Shown: positions 22,186 to 34,001, counted from the stretch's first letter. The stretch: 64,000 bases of DNA from Desmodus rotundus (GCF_022682495.2 NC_071399.1:56970873-57034872); one strand, 5' to 3'. The notes: generated by a model from the letters alone, not told the origin. Numbers and translations are program-made.

Positions 22186-22413
22186 GTATATGTATTACAT
22201 ATATATATAATTTTATTTATTTTTAGAGAAAGGATGGGAGGAAGAGAGGGTGAGAAACATCAATGTGAGAAAGAAACGCTGACAGCTGCCTGTCAAACAC
22301 GCCCTGACCAGGTCTGAATCCACAGCCCAGGCATATGCCCTGACCAGGTGTTGAGCCAGTGACAGTTCACTTCGCAGGACAAGGCCTTGCCAACTGAGCC
22401 ATACCAGTCAGGG
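22084..22413 (-). mobile_element. tRNA-derived SINE whose tail became a microsatellite
   Basis: The reversed SINE body runs from about 22205 ('ttatttttagagaaagg') to the reversed head 'aactgagccataccagtca' ending near 22413. The 10-base 'ctgaaaggtc' lies at 22074-22083 and again at 22414-22423, so everything between is the insertion. The tail part (22084-22200), A-rich in the SINE sense, has turned into TA-rich repeats. The body is more diverged than the other SINEs here. Confidence 0.85.
22136..22182. repeat. (TA)n microsatellite
   Basis: About 23 TA units sit within the tail of the SINE. A perfect 26-base palindrome lies just to the left at 22077-22102. Confidence 0.95.
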
Positions 22414-22659
22414 CTGAAAGGTCATATTTATATCCCATTAATTTCTTTCAATTCCTGTAAAGTAAAATGAAAAGTCATTACCTAATAATATCAAAGATCT
22501 CCTGCTATATTTTAAATTGTTCCAAGATTTACCTTGAGAAAATTTCACCAGAAATCTAATACATCATTAGTGATGTAATACCACCATAGGGCAATACTAG
22601 AAAATTGTCATTTACTGCAAACTTTCATAGTATCTTTAATCCTTTATTTATTCTTCACT

Positions 22660-22775
22660 AACATATTCATATTTATACATTTAACAAATAGGTGTTAAGC
22701 GAGTACTATAAAACTGACAATGGTCTATGCTGGGAGCAATTCTGAGGTCAAAAAGAACCAATAATGTTGTTTTAG
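22660..22775 (-). mobile_element. L2 LINE 3' fragment
   Basis: Antisense L2-like wording: 'acatttaacaaataggtgtt', 'gcgagtactataaaactgac', 'tctatgctgggagcaattc' and 'aggtcaaaaagaaccaa'. The match is moderate. Confidence 0.5.
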
Positions 22776-23503
22776 GAACAGGAACTATGAAAATAATTAA
22801 AACAGGGTAAGACTATAAGACTATAAAGAATAAAACATTTTTTTTCTTTTGGTAATTTAATCTAATTTTGAAAATAATTTGGATAGACATCTCTGAATCA
22901 TAAGATTCAGAATATGGGCAAATGAGAATTCCATGAAAAAGAATCAAATACTAGAATTGTTTTGAGGCATGGTTGAAGAATAAGAAAGAAAATGGATCTT
23001 AATCGGAATGGAAAAGTCATGGATGATTGACAAGGAAGTTAAGAGCCAGAGAGTAAGAACATTTGGCTGTGTTTCATGTAGAGTGGAGATTATCCTAAAT
23101 GTAAAAGGGTATCTTGAAAAGGTTTCGAGTAGGAAACTGCACCAAGTTAATAGAGTCTTTAGCAAATCTGTGATTCTATACTCTGGCAACGTCTGAAAAT
23201 TTTCATATACGTTTGGCTATGCCTTATAAATGTATATCCTTCTGTAATCTGTAAGTACATTTTGAGTTTGCACAAATTCTAAGGCTATATTTCTACTTGC
23301 TTACAATAGCAGTTCTCAACTTTAATTAGCTAAAGAATACCATATTCTACTTCTGCCTAGTATGCAGAAAGATTGGAAAGTGTATCCCTCCTGTTTAACA
23401 AGAAAAAGTCAGAAAAAAACTACAAAGTCATAATTTCTCCTAAGCCCATAAGCAAAAGGAGGTTTTAGGACAACCAAATGGTCTAAATCCCTAGAAGGCA
23501 GAG
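22776..23503. other. AT-rich DNA, no gene recognised
   Basis: Overlapping 81- and 62-residue open frames on opposite strands (22944-23196) show no domain, signal or conserved motif and look like chance. Confidence 0.4.
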
Positions 23504-23857
23504 TGTAACAGAGTGAAATGTTCGGTGTCTCTGATTCCATCTTGTTCAAGTCTGCATTGTTTCCATGTCCATCAGGCTATTGGTTTCTACTCAGTGTTGA
23601 TTGCATCCAGATAGAAATGCTAATCAGAAGAACTGTGGCTGAAGTTTTGCAACAACAGCCCCTCTCATTTCCCCCTCTCTTCACCTAAAAGAAACCAGAG
23701 CTCTGTACTTTCTTAAGGTGGATTTGAGTCACAACTAGGGTTCCCATATTCTTAGTTGGTGCCTTTTTGATCAATAAACCTTTTCATATTTCAAACTTTG
23801 ATGCTTTGAGTTCTGGCTTTTTGAAGCATCGGGCATATGGACTTTGGACACATAACA
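23504..23857 (+). mobile_element. Solo ERV1-type LTR with AGAG target duplication
   Basis: It starts TGTAACAGAG and ends CACATAACA, a TG...CA element of 354 bases. A polyadenylation signal AATAAA lies at 23773-23778, followed by the T-rich 'ccttttcatatttc'. The four bases before it and the four after it are both AGAG, the duplication length usual for gamma-like ERVs. No gag, pol or env sequence adjoins it, so it is a solo LTR. Confidence 0.65.
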
Positions 23858-24382
23858 AGAGGTTAAACATCTCTTTGAGGTGCACAGCATGTGGACTATC
23901 TCACCTATGGCATAACGTCAGGTAAAGGAAATACTGCCATACAATGTGCAAAAAGTGTGCTATGATTTAATGTGAATGCTAAATGTCATGTATGAGCTAT
24001 CATAAAAGCATAAAGCACTGGGAACTCCAAGTAAACAGACTTTCACTAACATTTATGGATTCTATTTCACTGACTTTCACTGGTTTCTCATGGGAAATAT
24101 GCAAGACATAATTATAGGCAAATTATGCATTATTACTTATTAATGCCTATATTTTCTAAATAAGTATCATAAAATCTGCAGGAACTATAATAACAATCAA
24201 TAAGGAAACAATCTTGAAAAAGAATAAAGTTGGATTATTCAAACTTTCAAAATTTTAGAAGTTACTAGAAAGCTGTAGCAATCAAGATAGTGTGATGATT
24301 TTATAAAAATAAACATATGGGACAATGTAACAGAGCTGAAACAGTAAGTAGTTACATATATAGTCAAGCTGAGACAGGATAG

Positions 24383-25733
24383 TGTGAGAAGCTAGGAAAT
24401 TTCCTGGGCAAGTAGAATGGGGAAACGGAGATAAGAAAATTAAACAAGGCTGAACAGTTTGAGCAATTTACAGCCAGATGGTAAATCACAAGACCTTATC
24501 TCTCCTCACCAAGGAGAATTGAGAGCAGTGGATTATTCCTCTCCTTCCTAAACAGAGAATACATAGCTTCACTGGCCCTAAACCACAGGTGTCGGGGGGG
24601 CTTTAATGCAGCCCCCCGGTCCACCACAGATGAAGAAAAGACTACCAAGACATGATCTGCTTGGGGAGGAGAGGTGGCCGTTTCTCTCAAGGGGAGGAGG
24701 GCTCACAGCCTCTCTCTCCAGGGGCTTTTATTAGGTTCATTTGCACAGGAATACAGATAAAGCTCATCAATCATTGTCAGTCAGTAAGGGTTAAACAATA
24801 CAAGATTTACAGAGAACTCTGAGGGCTTATTCTGAATTACAGCCAATTAGTTAGAGGGCCATAAAACTTTAGGCGCCAGACTCATCTCAGGTCTGGACCC
24901 TTATCTTTTAAACTGAGTGTACAAATTAAGTAGGTTTCACAGGAATGTATGTATTTTTCTTAGGCCTGATTCCCCAGGGAATCTGCCCCTCCCAGCACAG
25001 GACTGCCCTGCCCTCTGTTATTGCTTCAGGCTTAAGTCAGGCAAGGGAAGTAAGGCAGCCAAGAGATTAGGAGACTTCTTGCAGACAGAATGAGGACTCA
25101 GGCTATTTCAAAGCCGAGGGGCGAGGGTCCATCACCCCCTTTTTCCACAACCCCCCGAGTCCTTCCCTGCGAGTTTATTCCTGGTGACCAGAGCCTGTTT
25201 TAGGTTGATCCTCCCTTGAGGATTCTTACCCATCATTGGCTAACTGACCAAGCTCAGGGCCAAGCAGGGTGAAGTGGGCAGGGGTGGCACAGCTGCCAGG
25301 GAGACAAGCTTTGTCTCCTTAGTGGCTTATGGTCCCAACTCTGACTCAGCCTTAACCATGGGGGGTTACAGCCTCTGAAACCAGGCAGGGCGGTTCCCAA
25401 CACACAGGTGTCTGGGGAAGAGAGGAATGCTAATGGAAATGGAGAGATAACACTGGAACAAAGGGAGCTGGAGCTACTGTGCCGCCACCCTTTCCGCTCC
25501 TTTTCCCTTAGTCCCTTGAGAAAAGTCAGTCCATGCTCCCTCTAGGAAATTTTTCCACTCCGGAATTCTCATGTTTCCCTGATATAAACTTGCCTCTGAA
25601 AGCTCAAGGGAAGGTGGATGTTAGGTGGTGTTTTTACTCACCACCTTTTCAGATTGCTGGCCTCTGATATTAATAAAAGCATAATTACAATAGAATCCAA
25701 TCCCTGTTTCTGCTTTTTGACTGAGTGGTTACA
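24383..25733 (+). mobile_element. Older LTR in L1-F, itself split by a younger LTR
   Basis: With the nested element removed, about 540 bases remain that look like a sense LTR. It begins near TGTGAGAAGC and has a TATA-like 'gatataaacttgcc' near 25580. An AATAAA follows at 25672-25677, and it ends near GGTTACA. The outer limits are estimated from where the flanking L1 stops and restarts, and I could not find a clean target duplication. Confidence 0.5.
24590..25402 (-). mobile_element. Young ERV solo LTR, family X copy 1
   Basis: On the minus strand it begins TGTTGGGAACCGCCC and ends in a C run and GACA. The duplicated 'cacagg' lies at 24584-24589 and 25403-25408, a 6-bp target duplication. A reversed AATAAA lies at 24727-24732. 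It is 813 bases long and closely resembles 57993-58802, which is in the opposite orientation; in one 46-base stretch I count three differences. No internal retroviral region is present. Confidence 0.85.
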
Positions 25734-27055
25734 GACAGCAGGAGCCCTGGACTAGGTTGACCTTCAGTATCAAAGTCATTTTCAACAAGGGTTATAAGAC
25801 AATTCAATAAAGAAGGAATAGTTTTTTCAACTAATAATGAAGGGACTCTGTGATATCTATTACAATGTAATGAAGTTAAACTCCTCTTTATACCATATAC
25901 AAAATTAACTCAGAATGAATCATTGACCTAAGCATGAGAGCTAAAACTAAAAATTTAAGAAGAAAATATACAAGTAAGTCCTGGTGACCTTTTATTAGGC
26001 TGTGCTTTCTTTACTATGATACTCAAAGCCCAAGGGACAAATTTTAAAAAGAATTTTTACTTTATCAAAATTAAATATATTTCTGCTTTAAAAAATACCA
26101 TAAAATGATTGAAAAGGAAATCCACAAAATGGGAGAAAACACCTGACAATGGACAGGCATCTATAATAGAATACATAAAGAACTCATAGTACTTAAAAAT
26201 AAAAATACAAAAACTGTATTAAAATGAACAAAAATATTGAGTAAGCTTATACCCCAGAACATATACAAATAACAAATAAACACAATAAAAGGTTTTAACA
26301 TTATTAATTTCTAGAGAAATGAAAACCAAAACCTAAATGGGATACCACTTTGCACCCACTAGATAGCTCTAATCAAAAATATAATAATAATTGTTGAGGA
26401 TGTGGATAAATTGGAACTCTCATACATTGCCGGTAGAACTATAAAATGGTACAACCACACTGGCAAAACAGTTTGGCAGTTCATTATATTATTGAATGTA
26501 GAGTTACCATAAAACCCAATGACTTATTTCCTACCAACATATCAAGAAAAATGAAAATATGTTTACCACAGTATTTGTACATAAATACACATAGCAGCTG
26601 TATTAAAAAATGTGGGTACAATTCAATTGCCCATCAGCTGCTGAATTAATAAACAATGTTCAATTGCATAGCTAAATATTACTGAAATATTTACTTGGCA
26701 ACAAAAAATTGAATACAATACTAATACTACGGCATGTATGAATCTTAAAAACATTATGGTAAGTGAAAAAAGCCAGTCACAAAATATCACATTTTGTATG
26801 ATTATATTCAAGAAAATGGCCAGTACAAGAGAATCCACAGAAACACAAATAGATTAGTTGTTGCTAGAGGCTAGAGGACAAAGGGATAGAGTGAGTGATT
26901 ATAAACGGAGTGGAGGTACTACCGAGGATGATGAAATTTTTCTAAAATTGGATAACGGTGATGTTCGTACAAGTCTGTTAACATCCTAAAAGTCACTTCA
27001 TTGTATAAATTTAAAATGGAAATTGTTATGATAAAACTGTTGTAAAACATAATTA

Positions 27056-27174
27056 TTATTATTACAGCTTAGAGGCTGTGTTTGAAAATATCTTTACCAG
27101 GAGACAGAAGAAAGAGGGATGCATTGGGAGTGAGCTACACTTCCAAAGCATCTGGACAAAGTCCCTTTATTTTG
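27056..27174. other. Short unclassified spacer
   Basis: Between the L1-F tail and the MIR. Nothing is recognised. Confidence 0.4.
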
Positions 27175-27412
27175 GAGTGAGACAGTGTAGCCAAATGATG
27201 AAGAGCACCTATTCTTAAGTCAAACAGCTCTGGTTAAAATCCCAATCCTCCTATTTATTATAATTATAAACTTGATCATTTCCCCATTTTTAATATGACG
27301 ATATGATAGATTGTTGTGAATAATGAATGAAGTAGAAAATGTAAGGTATACTTCAGCGATGGCTGACACACAGTTATTGTTAGCTATTATTATTATTATT
27401 TTAGCAGACAGG
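27175..27412 (+). mobile_element. MIR SINE, nearly full length
   Basis: The order matches the MIR consensus: the tRNA-like head 'agccaaatgatgaagagcac', a degraded B box with 'ggttaaaatccc', the core region 'gattgttgtgaataatgaat', then the 3' part with 'gctgacacacag' and the terminal 'attattattattatt'. It is one of the best-preserved ancient SINEs in the window. Confidence 0.85.
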
Positions 27413-27964
27413 TTGTGGCTCAATAGAAACCACCACCCCTTCCAGTACACCACTTTGAATTAGTTATCAGGTCTTCTTCATGAGCTCTGGTCTCTGACAA
27501 ATTCTCAGGCTTATTTTTACAAACATGAATGTTTTGATGATTCCAAGTCAGATATTTTTTAAAACTCTCTCAATCTGAGTTTTTCACACTTTTCTCTCAT
27601 GATTAGACTAGAGAATACCACAGAGGAGAAATGTCATCTCAACATATCATATCAGGGGTATGTGATATAAATATGAGTTGTAACTAGTGACGTTAAATGT
27701 GACCACTTTGCTAAGGGAGTGTTTGACAGGTTTCTCCGCTCTATGGTTACTACATTCTCCTATGTATACTTCATTCTTCAGAAATGAGTCATTAAGTAGA
27801 GCTCACTGCAAGGCTCTACCTGATAGAGAGGGAAGTATCGACATAAATTATTTGACATTCTTTCATAAGAAAGATATGACCATTCTCCCCTATTTATTTT
27901 TACAGTTGAATATTTATTCATACCAGCATGGAATTCTGCATATACATTTTGTATTTTATGTTGA
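27413..27964. other. Unclassified DNA, overlapping chance frames
   Basis: Two open frames on opposite strands (106 residues + at 27687-28007 and 117 residues - at 27778-28131) overlap each other and run into the MaLR LTR. Neither shows a domain. Confidence 0.4.
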
Positions 27965-28460
27965 TGGCAGGCAGGATAATGGCTCCCCGGGTATGTCCGC
28001 ACTCTAATTCCAGAATGTGTAAATGTTTCTTTACACGGCCACGGGGACTTTGCAGATGTGATTAAGGTTAAGGATCTTGAATTGGAGTGATTATCCTGGA
28101 TTATCTTGGTGAGTTCATTCTTCTCACACAAGTCATTAAAAATAGAGTACTTTTTCCTGACTATAGTCAGAGAAAGAAGAGTTAGGGAGAGTAGTCAGAG
28201 GAATGTAACATTGCTGGCTTTAAAAACAGAGAAAAGGGGAAACTGTACAAGGTAAGTGAATAGACAGTAGGAGTTGGACATGGCAAGGGAACAGACCCCC
28301 CTCTACAGTATCTAAAAAGTATACAACCTTCTAAATCCTTGGATATCAGTCTGTGCACTGATTGCTGGACTTCCGACCTACAGAATTCTAAGGTATTTGT
28401 GTTGTTGTAAGCCTCTAAATGTGTGTTAAGTTTTCATGGCAATAAAATAAAACTAACAGA
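27965..28460 (+). mobile_element. MaLR (MLT1-type) LTR
   Basis: It contains the classic MLT1 phrases in order: 'caggataatggctcc', 'gactttgcagatgtgattaa', 'aaggatcttgaattggag', 'gattatcctggattatct', and a 3' part with 'acttccgacctacagaat' and 'gttgttgtaagcctctaa'. MaLRs are old non-autonomous ERVL relatives. Only the LTR is present. Confidence 0.85.
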
Positions 28461-28489
28461 GTGTTAATCCAGTACCAGGTAATTTATTT

Positions 28490-28670
28490 TATTGCACAAA
28501 TTGAGAACTCTTTCAGGTTGGTTCCTATATTCTCCTGACTTGCTGTCTCCTTTCTTAGTGAGAAATTTCTTACCTCTGGCATGATAACATGATCTAGGTT
28601 TGTACTGCATTTTCCTTACACCAGCCCTAGCATAAGCCATTTTCCAAGAACAGTTTCTGTTTATCATAGA
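28490..28670. mobile_element. Possible L1M 3'-UTR fragment
   Basis: The phrases 'acaccagccctagcataag' and 'ccattttccaagaacag' resemble a block common in old L1M 3' UTRs. The orientation is not determined. Confidence 0.35.
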
Positions 28671-28671
28671 A

Positions 28672-28912
28672 TTGCACTTAGCTTATTTCACTTAGCATAA
28701 TGCTCTCCAGTTCCATCCATGCTGTTGCAAAGGGTTTAAGTGAGGAGAGGGAATTATAGGAACTCCTATAAAGGACACATGGACAAAATCAAGGGGGAGG
28801 GTGGAGGTGGGGGAGGGAAGGGTTTCGGCTGGGGTGGGGCGGAGGGATGGGGAGAAAAGGCATACAACTGTAATCGAATAACAATAAAAAAATTTTAAAA
28901 AGTTAAACATTG
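28672..28912 (+). mobile_element. Short L1 insertion with inverted 5' part
   Basis: The first 60 bases (to about 28731) are antisense ORF2 3' end ('agcataatgctctccagttc'). From there the sense L1 3' UTR follows ('aaaggacacatggacaaaat', the polypurine G-rich tract, 'cgaataacaataaaaaaat') with an A-rich tail. An inverted 5' piece joined to a sense 3' piece is the signature of twin priming during L1 reverse transcription. Total length is about 240 bases. Confidence 0.75.
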
Positions 28913-29299
28913 TATACATTAAACTAAACCTGCATTCATAACGATGTCTCAGTCTTCAATTTATTTTGACCCAGTTCATTCTAGTCCTCCTCTCTTGCTC
29001 ATTCCTTATGTCTTTTTCTGACAGTGAGAAGTCTGGCTGCCATGTGCCTGTTTATCCCACATGCCCTTTTTAAGCACTAATAGTCACATAGACTACCTTC
29101 AGAATTGTTGAACTGTTCTCATGTGTGAAAAAATCTACCAATAGACTACAAGCTGTTTGCTTTTAGCCTTAAATTTGCTGTAAAATCAACATTGACACCA
29201 AAGTTAAATAGATGAGTTTATTCTGCTCTAATACTGTTCAGTGAGGTCATGTAATAAATATATGAGACAGATTATTCTTTTACAGTATATATTATATAA
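28913..29299. other. Unclassified AT-rich DNA
   Basis: No gene or repeat was recognised between the twin-primed L1 and the antisense L1M. Confidence 0.4.
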
Positions 29300-30540
29300 T
29301 TTAATCTACATTGTTTTATGTGTGTAATTTTCATACTTTAAACTGCACTTTTTATGATGGATGGTTGTATGGGTTTTATAAATGTATAGAATTATATTTT
29401 TATCCCTCTAAAAATTACCTGTGAAATGCCTTTGTTGAAAACCAACCTCTCTCCTAATCCCTGGGAACTTCTGATTTTTTTTTAATGCCTTTCTATAGTT
29501 TTGCTTTATCTAGAATATTATGTGAATGAAAACATACAGCACACAGCCTTTTGTATCTGACTTCTTTTCCTTAGCAAATTGCCTTTAAATTCATTCATGT
29601 GGTTCTGTAAATTAATAGCTCAGTCCTTTTTGAATACTTTTCCTCTGTACAGATGCATTTTTAATTCATTTACTTGTTGAAGAAGATCTTGTTTGCTTCT
29701 AGTTTATCACGATTATGAATAAAGTTCTATAAACAGTCGCTTACAGAATTTTCTGGGAGCATAATTTCCAACTCACTTCTGTTACATGAGTGCAATGGCT
29801 GGGTCATCTGACATTGCTGTTTCCACTTATAAGACACTGTCTGCAGAGTATGTGCCATTTTGCATTCCTACAGCTATTAATGAGAATTTAGTTGCTCTAC
29901 ATACTCACTAGCTTTTGCTGTTGTCAGTGTTTTGGATTTTGGTCATTCAAATAGATGAATAGTGGTGTCACATTGTGGTTTAATTTGTATTTACAAACTG
30001 ATAAGTTGTTGAGTGTCTTTTTATGCACTAATTTGCCAGTATTATATCTCCTTTGATAAAGGGTCTGTTCAGATGTTTTTCCTATGGTTTTTTACTGATT
30101 ATTTTTAAAGAATCTTCATACATTGTGAACACGTATTTTATCAGACATGTGATTCCAATTATTTTGTGCATGTTTTGTGGCTAGGTTTCACTTTCTTTTA
30201 ATTGTGACTTTCACTAGCCCTAGGTATTGTTTTAGTTTTGATAAAACCCACTTTTATGATTTTCTATAACATTTAATTTTTTAATGGGTTGGGCTTTTGG
30301 TATTACAAAGCTGTATCACCGGAGTCATGGTCACACACAGTTTCTCTTTCGTTTTCTTCTAGAAGTTGCATAGTGTTATATTTTCTAATTTGGTCTATGA
30401 TTTATATTGAGTTCATTTCTCTACATAGTTTGAGTTATGTCTTGAGGTTTATAATTTTATAAATATTCCATGATCTTAAAAACAGTATGTTTTCCACATT
30501 GAATCATCTTTGCACATTTGCCTAACTCAGTAATCAGAGT
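29300..30540 (-). mobile_element. Old antisense L1M (3' UTR and ORF2 3' part)
   Basis: On the + strand the reversed L1M tail is collinear: 'gggttttataaatgtatag', 'aattcattcatgtggttctg', 'gattatgaataaagttctat', 'ttgtcagtgttttggatttt', 'ggtgtcacattgtggttta' and, near the right end, 'catagtgttatattttcta'. Stops are abundant on the minus strand, so no ORF2 frame survives. The family resembles the L1-B and L1-F tails. Confidence 0.75.
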
Positions 30541-31009
30541 ACTTTTTAATACTAGAAATTGAACTGAAAATACCATGGGTGCTGCAAAAATAGTATCTTG
30601 AGCATGAAAGACATTTGGTGTTCTCAGAGAAAGCTTAATGATTCTTGTCATATTTACTGACTTTCTGTTTATATATTCAGTAATCAACTCAATTTAACAA
30701 CCTAGTTGTATGTGCCTTCTTGTTTTATTTTCACAACTCTAAGAAAAGATTGTTTTTACTTTTTATGTTCTTCTGTCAGAGTTTTTATATCATGCCTTCT
30801 TGTATATTATGAATGTATACATTTGTGTGCATGTTAACATTTCTTTGAAACTAATATCAATAATATTATATCAACATATTAATTAATTTATTAATTATAA
30901 TGTCTACATATTATATAGTCAAGGATATTGTGCCATAGACTGTCAATATAAAAACCATATACACATTTTTTATAGTTCCAGTTTATTCCTTTTAGGGTTG
31001 TATTTTGGG
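30541..31009. other. AT-rich DNA, nothing recognised
   Basis: Only a domain-free 76-residue antisense frame overlaps its left edge. Confidence 0.4.
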
Positions 31010-31612
31010 CAGACTCTAGGTTGACTCCTATACTCAATACTTGCTAGGTGACATGATTTTGTATCTATCCCACTGATTATGGGTAGGACCTGTGAGTTCC
31101 TCCTAACCAATATAAAATGGAGAAAGTAACTAATTGATTAGGATAAAGTATATGTGTAAAGTGATTGAATGTCACTCCTGTGATTATGTTTTATGATTCC
31201 CAAAGTATACTGCTTCTCTTTGCTAGCTTGAGAAGTAAATTCCTTGTTGTAAGAGGATTTATGGAAATACAAAATGGCAAGGAACTGTGGTGGCCTCTTG
31301 GAACTGGGAATGAACCACATTTAACAGTCTGAAAAGAAAAGGAAACCTCAGTTCTACAACCACAAGGAAATGGTTTTTGCTAAGGAACTGATAGAGCTTG
31401 AAAGCAGATTTTTTTCTCAGTTGAACTTTTGGTGGGACCACTGTCCAGGTATCATCTTGACTACACTGCCTTATAATTAACCCTGCAGTAGAGGACTCAC
31501 CTCAGCCAAGCCTGGACTTCTGAGCCAGGAAGTATGAGACAATAAACATGGTGCTTTAGGCTGCTAAACTTATAGTAATTTGTTATACAGCAACAGAAAA
31601 CTGATGTAGACT
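31010..31612 (+). mobile_element. MaLR/MLT1-like LTR
   Basis: The 3' part is diagnostic: 'gacttctgagccaggaag', 'tatgagacaataaacatgg', 'taggctgctaaacttatag', 'taatttgttatacagcaac' and 'agaaaactgatgtagac'. The 5' half is more diverged, so the start near 31010 is approximate. Confidence 0.6.
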
Positions 31613-31789
31613 GGTTTATAAAAGTATTGTGGTTATATAATGCAGAAATATAGAGAATCCCATTTATATCACAGTCTGGCTTCATATAATGTACGACCTG
31701 CACAATTACATGGCAGTTTGTTTCTGCATGTATTAAATTTCCTGTGAAAATATTCATATTTTTCCTCGACATATCCATACTACCATACA

Positions 31790-31933
31790 TACTTACCTAT
31801 ATATAAACATATAGCATATATATATAGCACATATATAGATGATATAGATGGATGTATATATATATACATAGATGCAGATAGATATACACATGTGTGTATA
31901 TACACACATGTGTATATACACACACACACTATA

Positions 31934-31971
<38 letters not shown>
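31790..31971. repeat. Compound TA/CA/TG repeat ending in poly-T
   Basis: Imperfect TATA and GATA units (to about 31890) lead into alternating CACATGTGTG stretches, a (TA)n run at 31929-31955 and a T run to 31971. Such alternating DNA can adopt Z or cruciform forms. The T run may mark an old reversed retroposon tail. Confidence 0.85.
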
Positions 31972-32969
31972 ACTGAGTTGAAATAAAACAGATTACATTA
32001 GGGGAGAAAACATCTTCCCTTTGTAAACTTTAACCATACTTTATAGTTTTAATTACCTCTTTGATGTTTAAAGATCTTTAGATATTATCTAATCCATTTT
32101 TCATGTTTTATAGGCAAATGAAATAAAACACATCTGTATACTGTGATTTGACAAAGAGGACATTCTTAGTTAATGTTGGAGCTGGTCAATATTTAATGTA
32201 TTCTCACATCCAAACTGATGATCAACTTAGTATATTATACTGCCAATTTTCTATCATATATGTCTTATAAAAATATTATTATATTTTACAGAATAAATAT
32301 ATGTAAAATATATTTACTTATTAAATATATCAATATAATATTTTATTTTTGAATACAATTAAATCAGAACAAAATGTATATTTTGGTCAAATTGTAATGA
32401 TCTCCCCTAAATGGTAGAGTCATACCTAATGGATTTCATTACATAATAAAAAAATCTTATTATTAATATTTTTTTAATTTATAGAAGTTGGGAAGCAATT
32501 TTTCATGAGTTAGCACTCTTAGTGATTTGAGGTACTAATTATTACTGTGAATTATAAGGATATTTTTATAGTATACTGCTTGGAAGATGGAGGTAATGTC
32601 TGCCTCCAACATGAAGGGTGGGCATGCTTACTCTTCACTGAGATTAGGGCTCTCCTCACATAGTGCCACCACCTACCAAGTGTGCAGTGGCCACTTTCAC
32701 CTCATCCTCTTCACTACACAGGATCTGAGGCTCCAGAAACTGGCACCAAAAATACAAAGACTGTATCTAATGCTTCTATTTCTGATAGCAATTATGTTCT
32801 TTTTCTCTGAACAGGGAGTTTCTTGACTTCTGTCAGCATCCATGAAATGGTTTACTAACTTGTTAGATTGCTACTAGAGGCAATCTAGTCATTCATGGAA
32901 AAATACTATATTTATTCAAATGACAAACTTTCTCATATTTTTTCAAGGAAATGATTTAAATAATTATAT
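31972..32969. other. AT-rich DNA, no gene recognised
   Basis: A 79-residue frame at 32587-32826 has a hydrophobic C-terminal end but no homology that I can see and no promoter or splice context. I treat it as chance. Confidence 0.4.
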
Positions 32970-34001
32970 ATTGAGTTCAAAACAATAGTTATAAGGAAGC
33001 TCAATGAGCTCACTGAGAATTACCAAAAACTACAAGGAAAGTATGAGGAACTTAGGGCAAACTGTATCGACATGAAAAAGGAAGTAGAAACTATCAACAA
33101 GAGCCAAGAGGAAATGAAGAATATAATTTCAGAATTGAAGAACACAGTAGAAGGAATCAAAAGCAGGCTACATTAAGCAGCGGGTTGAATCAGTTAGCTG
33201 GAGGTCATGGTAGAAATAAACTCCCACAAAGAGCAAGAAAAGGAAAAAAAGACTAAAAGAAAAGGTTGAAGAGGGGTTAAGGGAGCTACAGGGCAACATG
33301 AAAGGTAATAATATCCATAAAATAGGGAGTCTAGAAGGAGAAGAAAAAACATCAAGGGATAGAAAACCTATTTGAAAAAGTAATGATGGAAAACTTCCCT
33401 AAATGATGAGAGAAAAAGTCACACAAATCCAGGAAGCACAGAGGGTCCTGATCAGGAGGCACTCAAGAGACCCACTCTAATACACAGCATAATTAAAATG
33501 CCAAAATTCAAAGACAAAGAAGAATCTTAAAGGCAGCAATGGAGAAACAGGAAGTAACATACAAGGGAGTCCTGATAAGGCTCGCAGTTAACCTCAGTGG
33601 AAACACTATAAGACAGAAGGGAATGGCAAGAAATATTCCAACTAATGAAAAGCAAATGCCTGCAACAAAGACTACTCTACCCAGCAAGACTCTCAATTAA
33701 AATGGAAGGTGAAATAAGGAGTTTCCCAGAAACTCTGGAAGTTTCAAAAGTCTGGAAGAGTACATCTCCACCAAACCAGCACTGTAAGATATGCTAAAGA
33801 GACTGCTTTAAGAAAATTAAGAACAAGAGAGAGAAACATAGTTACAAAGGGAGTAACATTGTAATGAGTAAGTACCTATAAATAATAACCATAAATGTAT
33901 ATGGATTAAATGCCCCAATAAAAAGACATAGAGTAGCTGAATGGATAGGAAAGCATGACCCACACATATGCTGCCATAAAAGACCCACATCAGAACAAAA
34001 G
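32970..34001 (+). mobile_element. L1-C: L1 fragment (ORF1 into the start of ORF2)
   Basis: It holds ORF1 coiled-coil sequence (ENYQKLQGKYEELRAN-like near 33020), an RNA-binding ORF1 core with frame breaks (33290-33700), the inter-ORF spacer, and the start of ORF2 with ININGLNAPIKRH-like wording near 33895 and DPHICCHKRPTSEQ near 33957. Most of ORF2 and the 3' UTR are missing. The break lies exactly where the HAL1-like element begins. Confidence 0.75.

Larger units (their letters stand above)
24180..27055 (+). mobile_element. L1-F: old sense L1 (ORF2 3' part and 3' UTR) split by LTRs
   Basis: ORF2 sequence is read at 24180-24380 ('gaaagctgtagcaatcaaga'). After the LTR insertion it resumes with 'tcattttcaacaagggttat' near 25773 and continues through the ORF2 end (GKTVWQF-like peptide near 26465) into an L1M-type 3' UTR ('gctagaggctagaggac', 'ggataacggtgatgtt') that fades near 27055. 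It is 5'-truncated and full of stops. Its type matches the L1-B 3' UTR, so both are old. Confidence 0.75.

Noticed and set aside
24590..25402. Possible gene with promoter and polyadenylation signal
   Set aside because: TG...CA ends, a 6-bp duplication and a second copy at 57993-58802 show a solo LTR. No internal retroviral genes lie beside it.
27687..28131. Overlapping 106- and 117-residue frames on opposite strands
   Set aside because: They overlap each other, have no domains and run into a MaLR LTR. Both cannot be real and neither has support.
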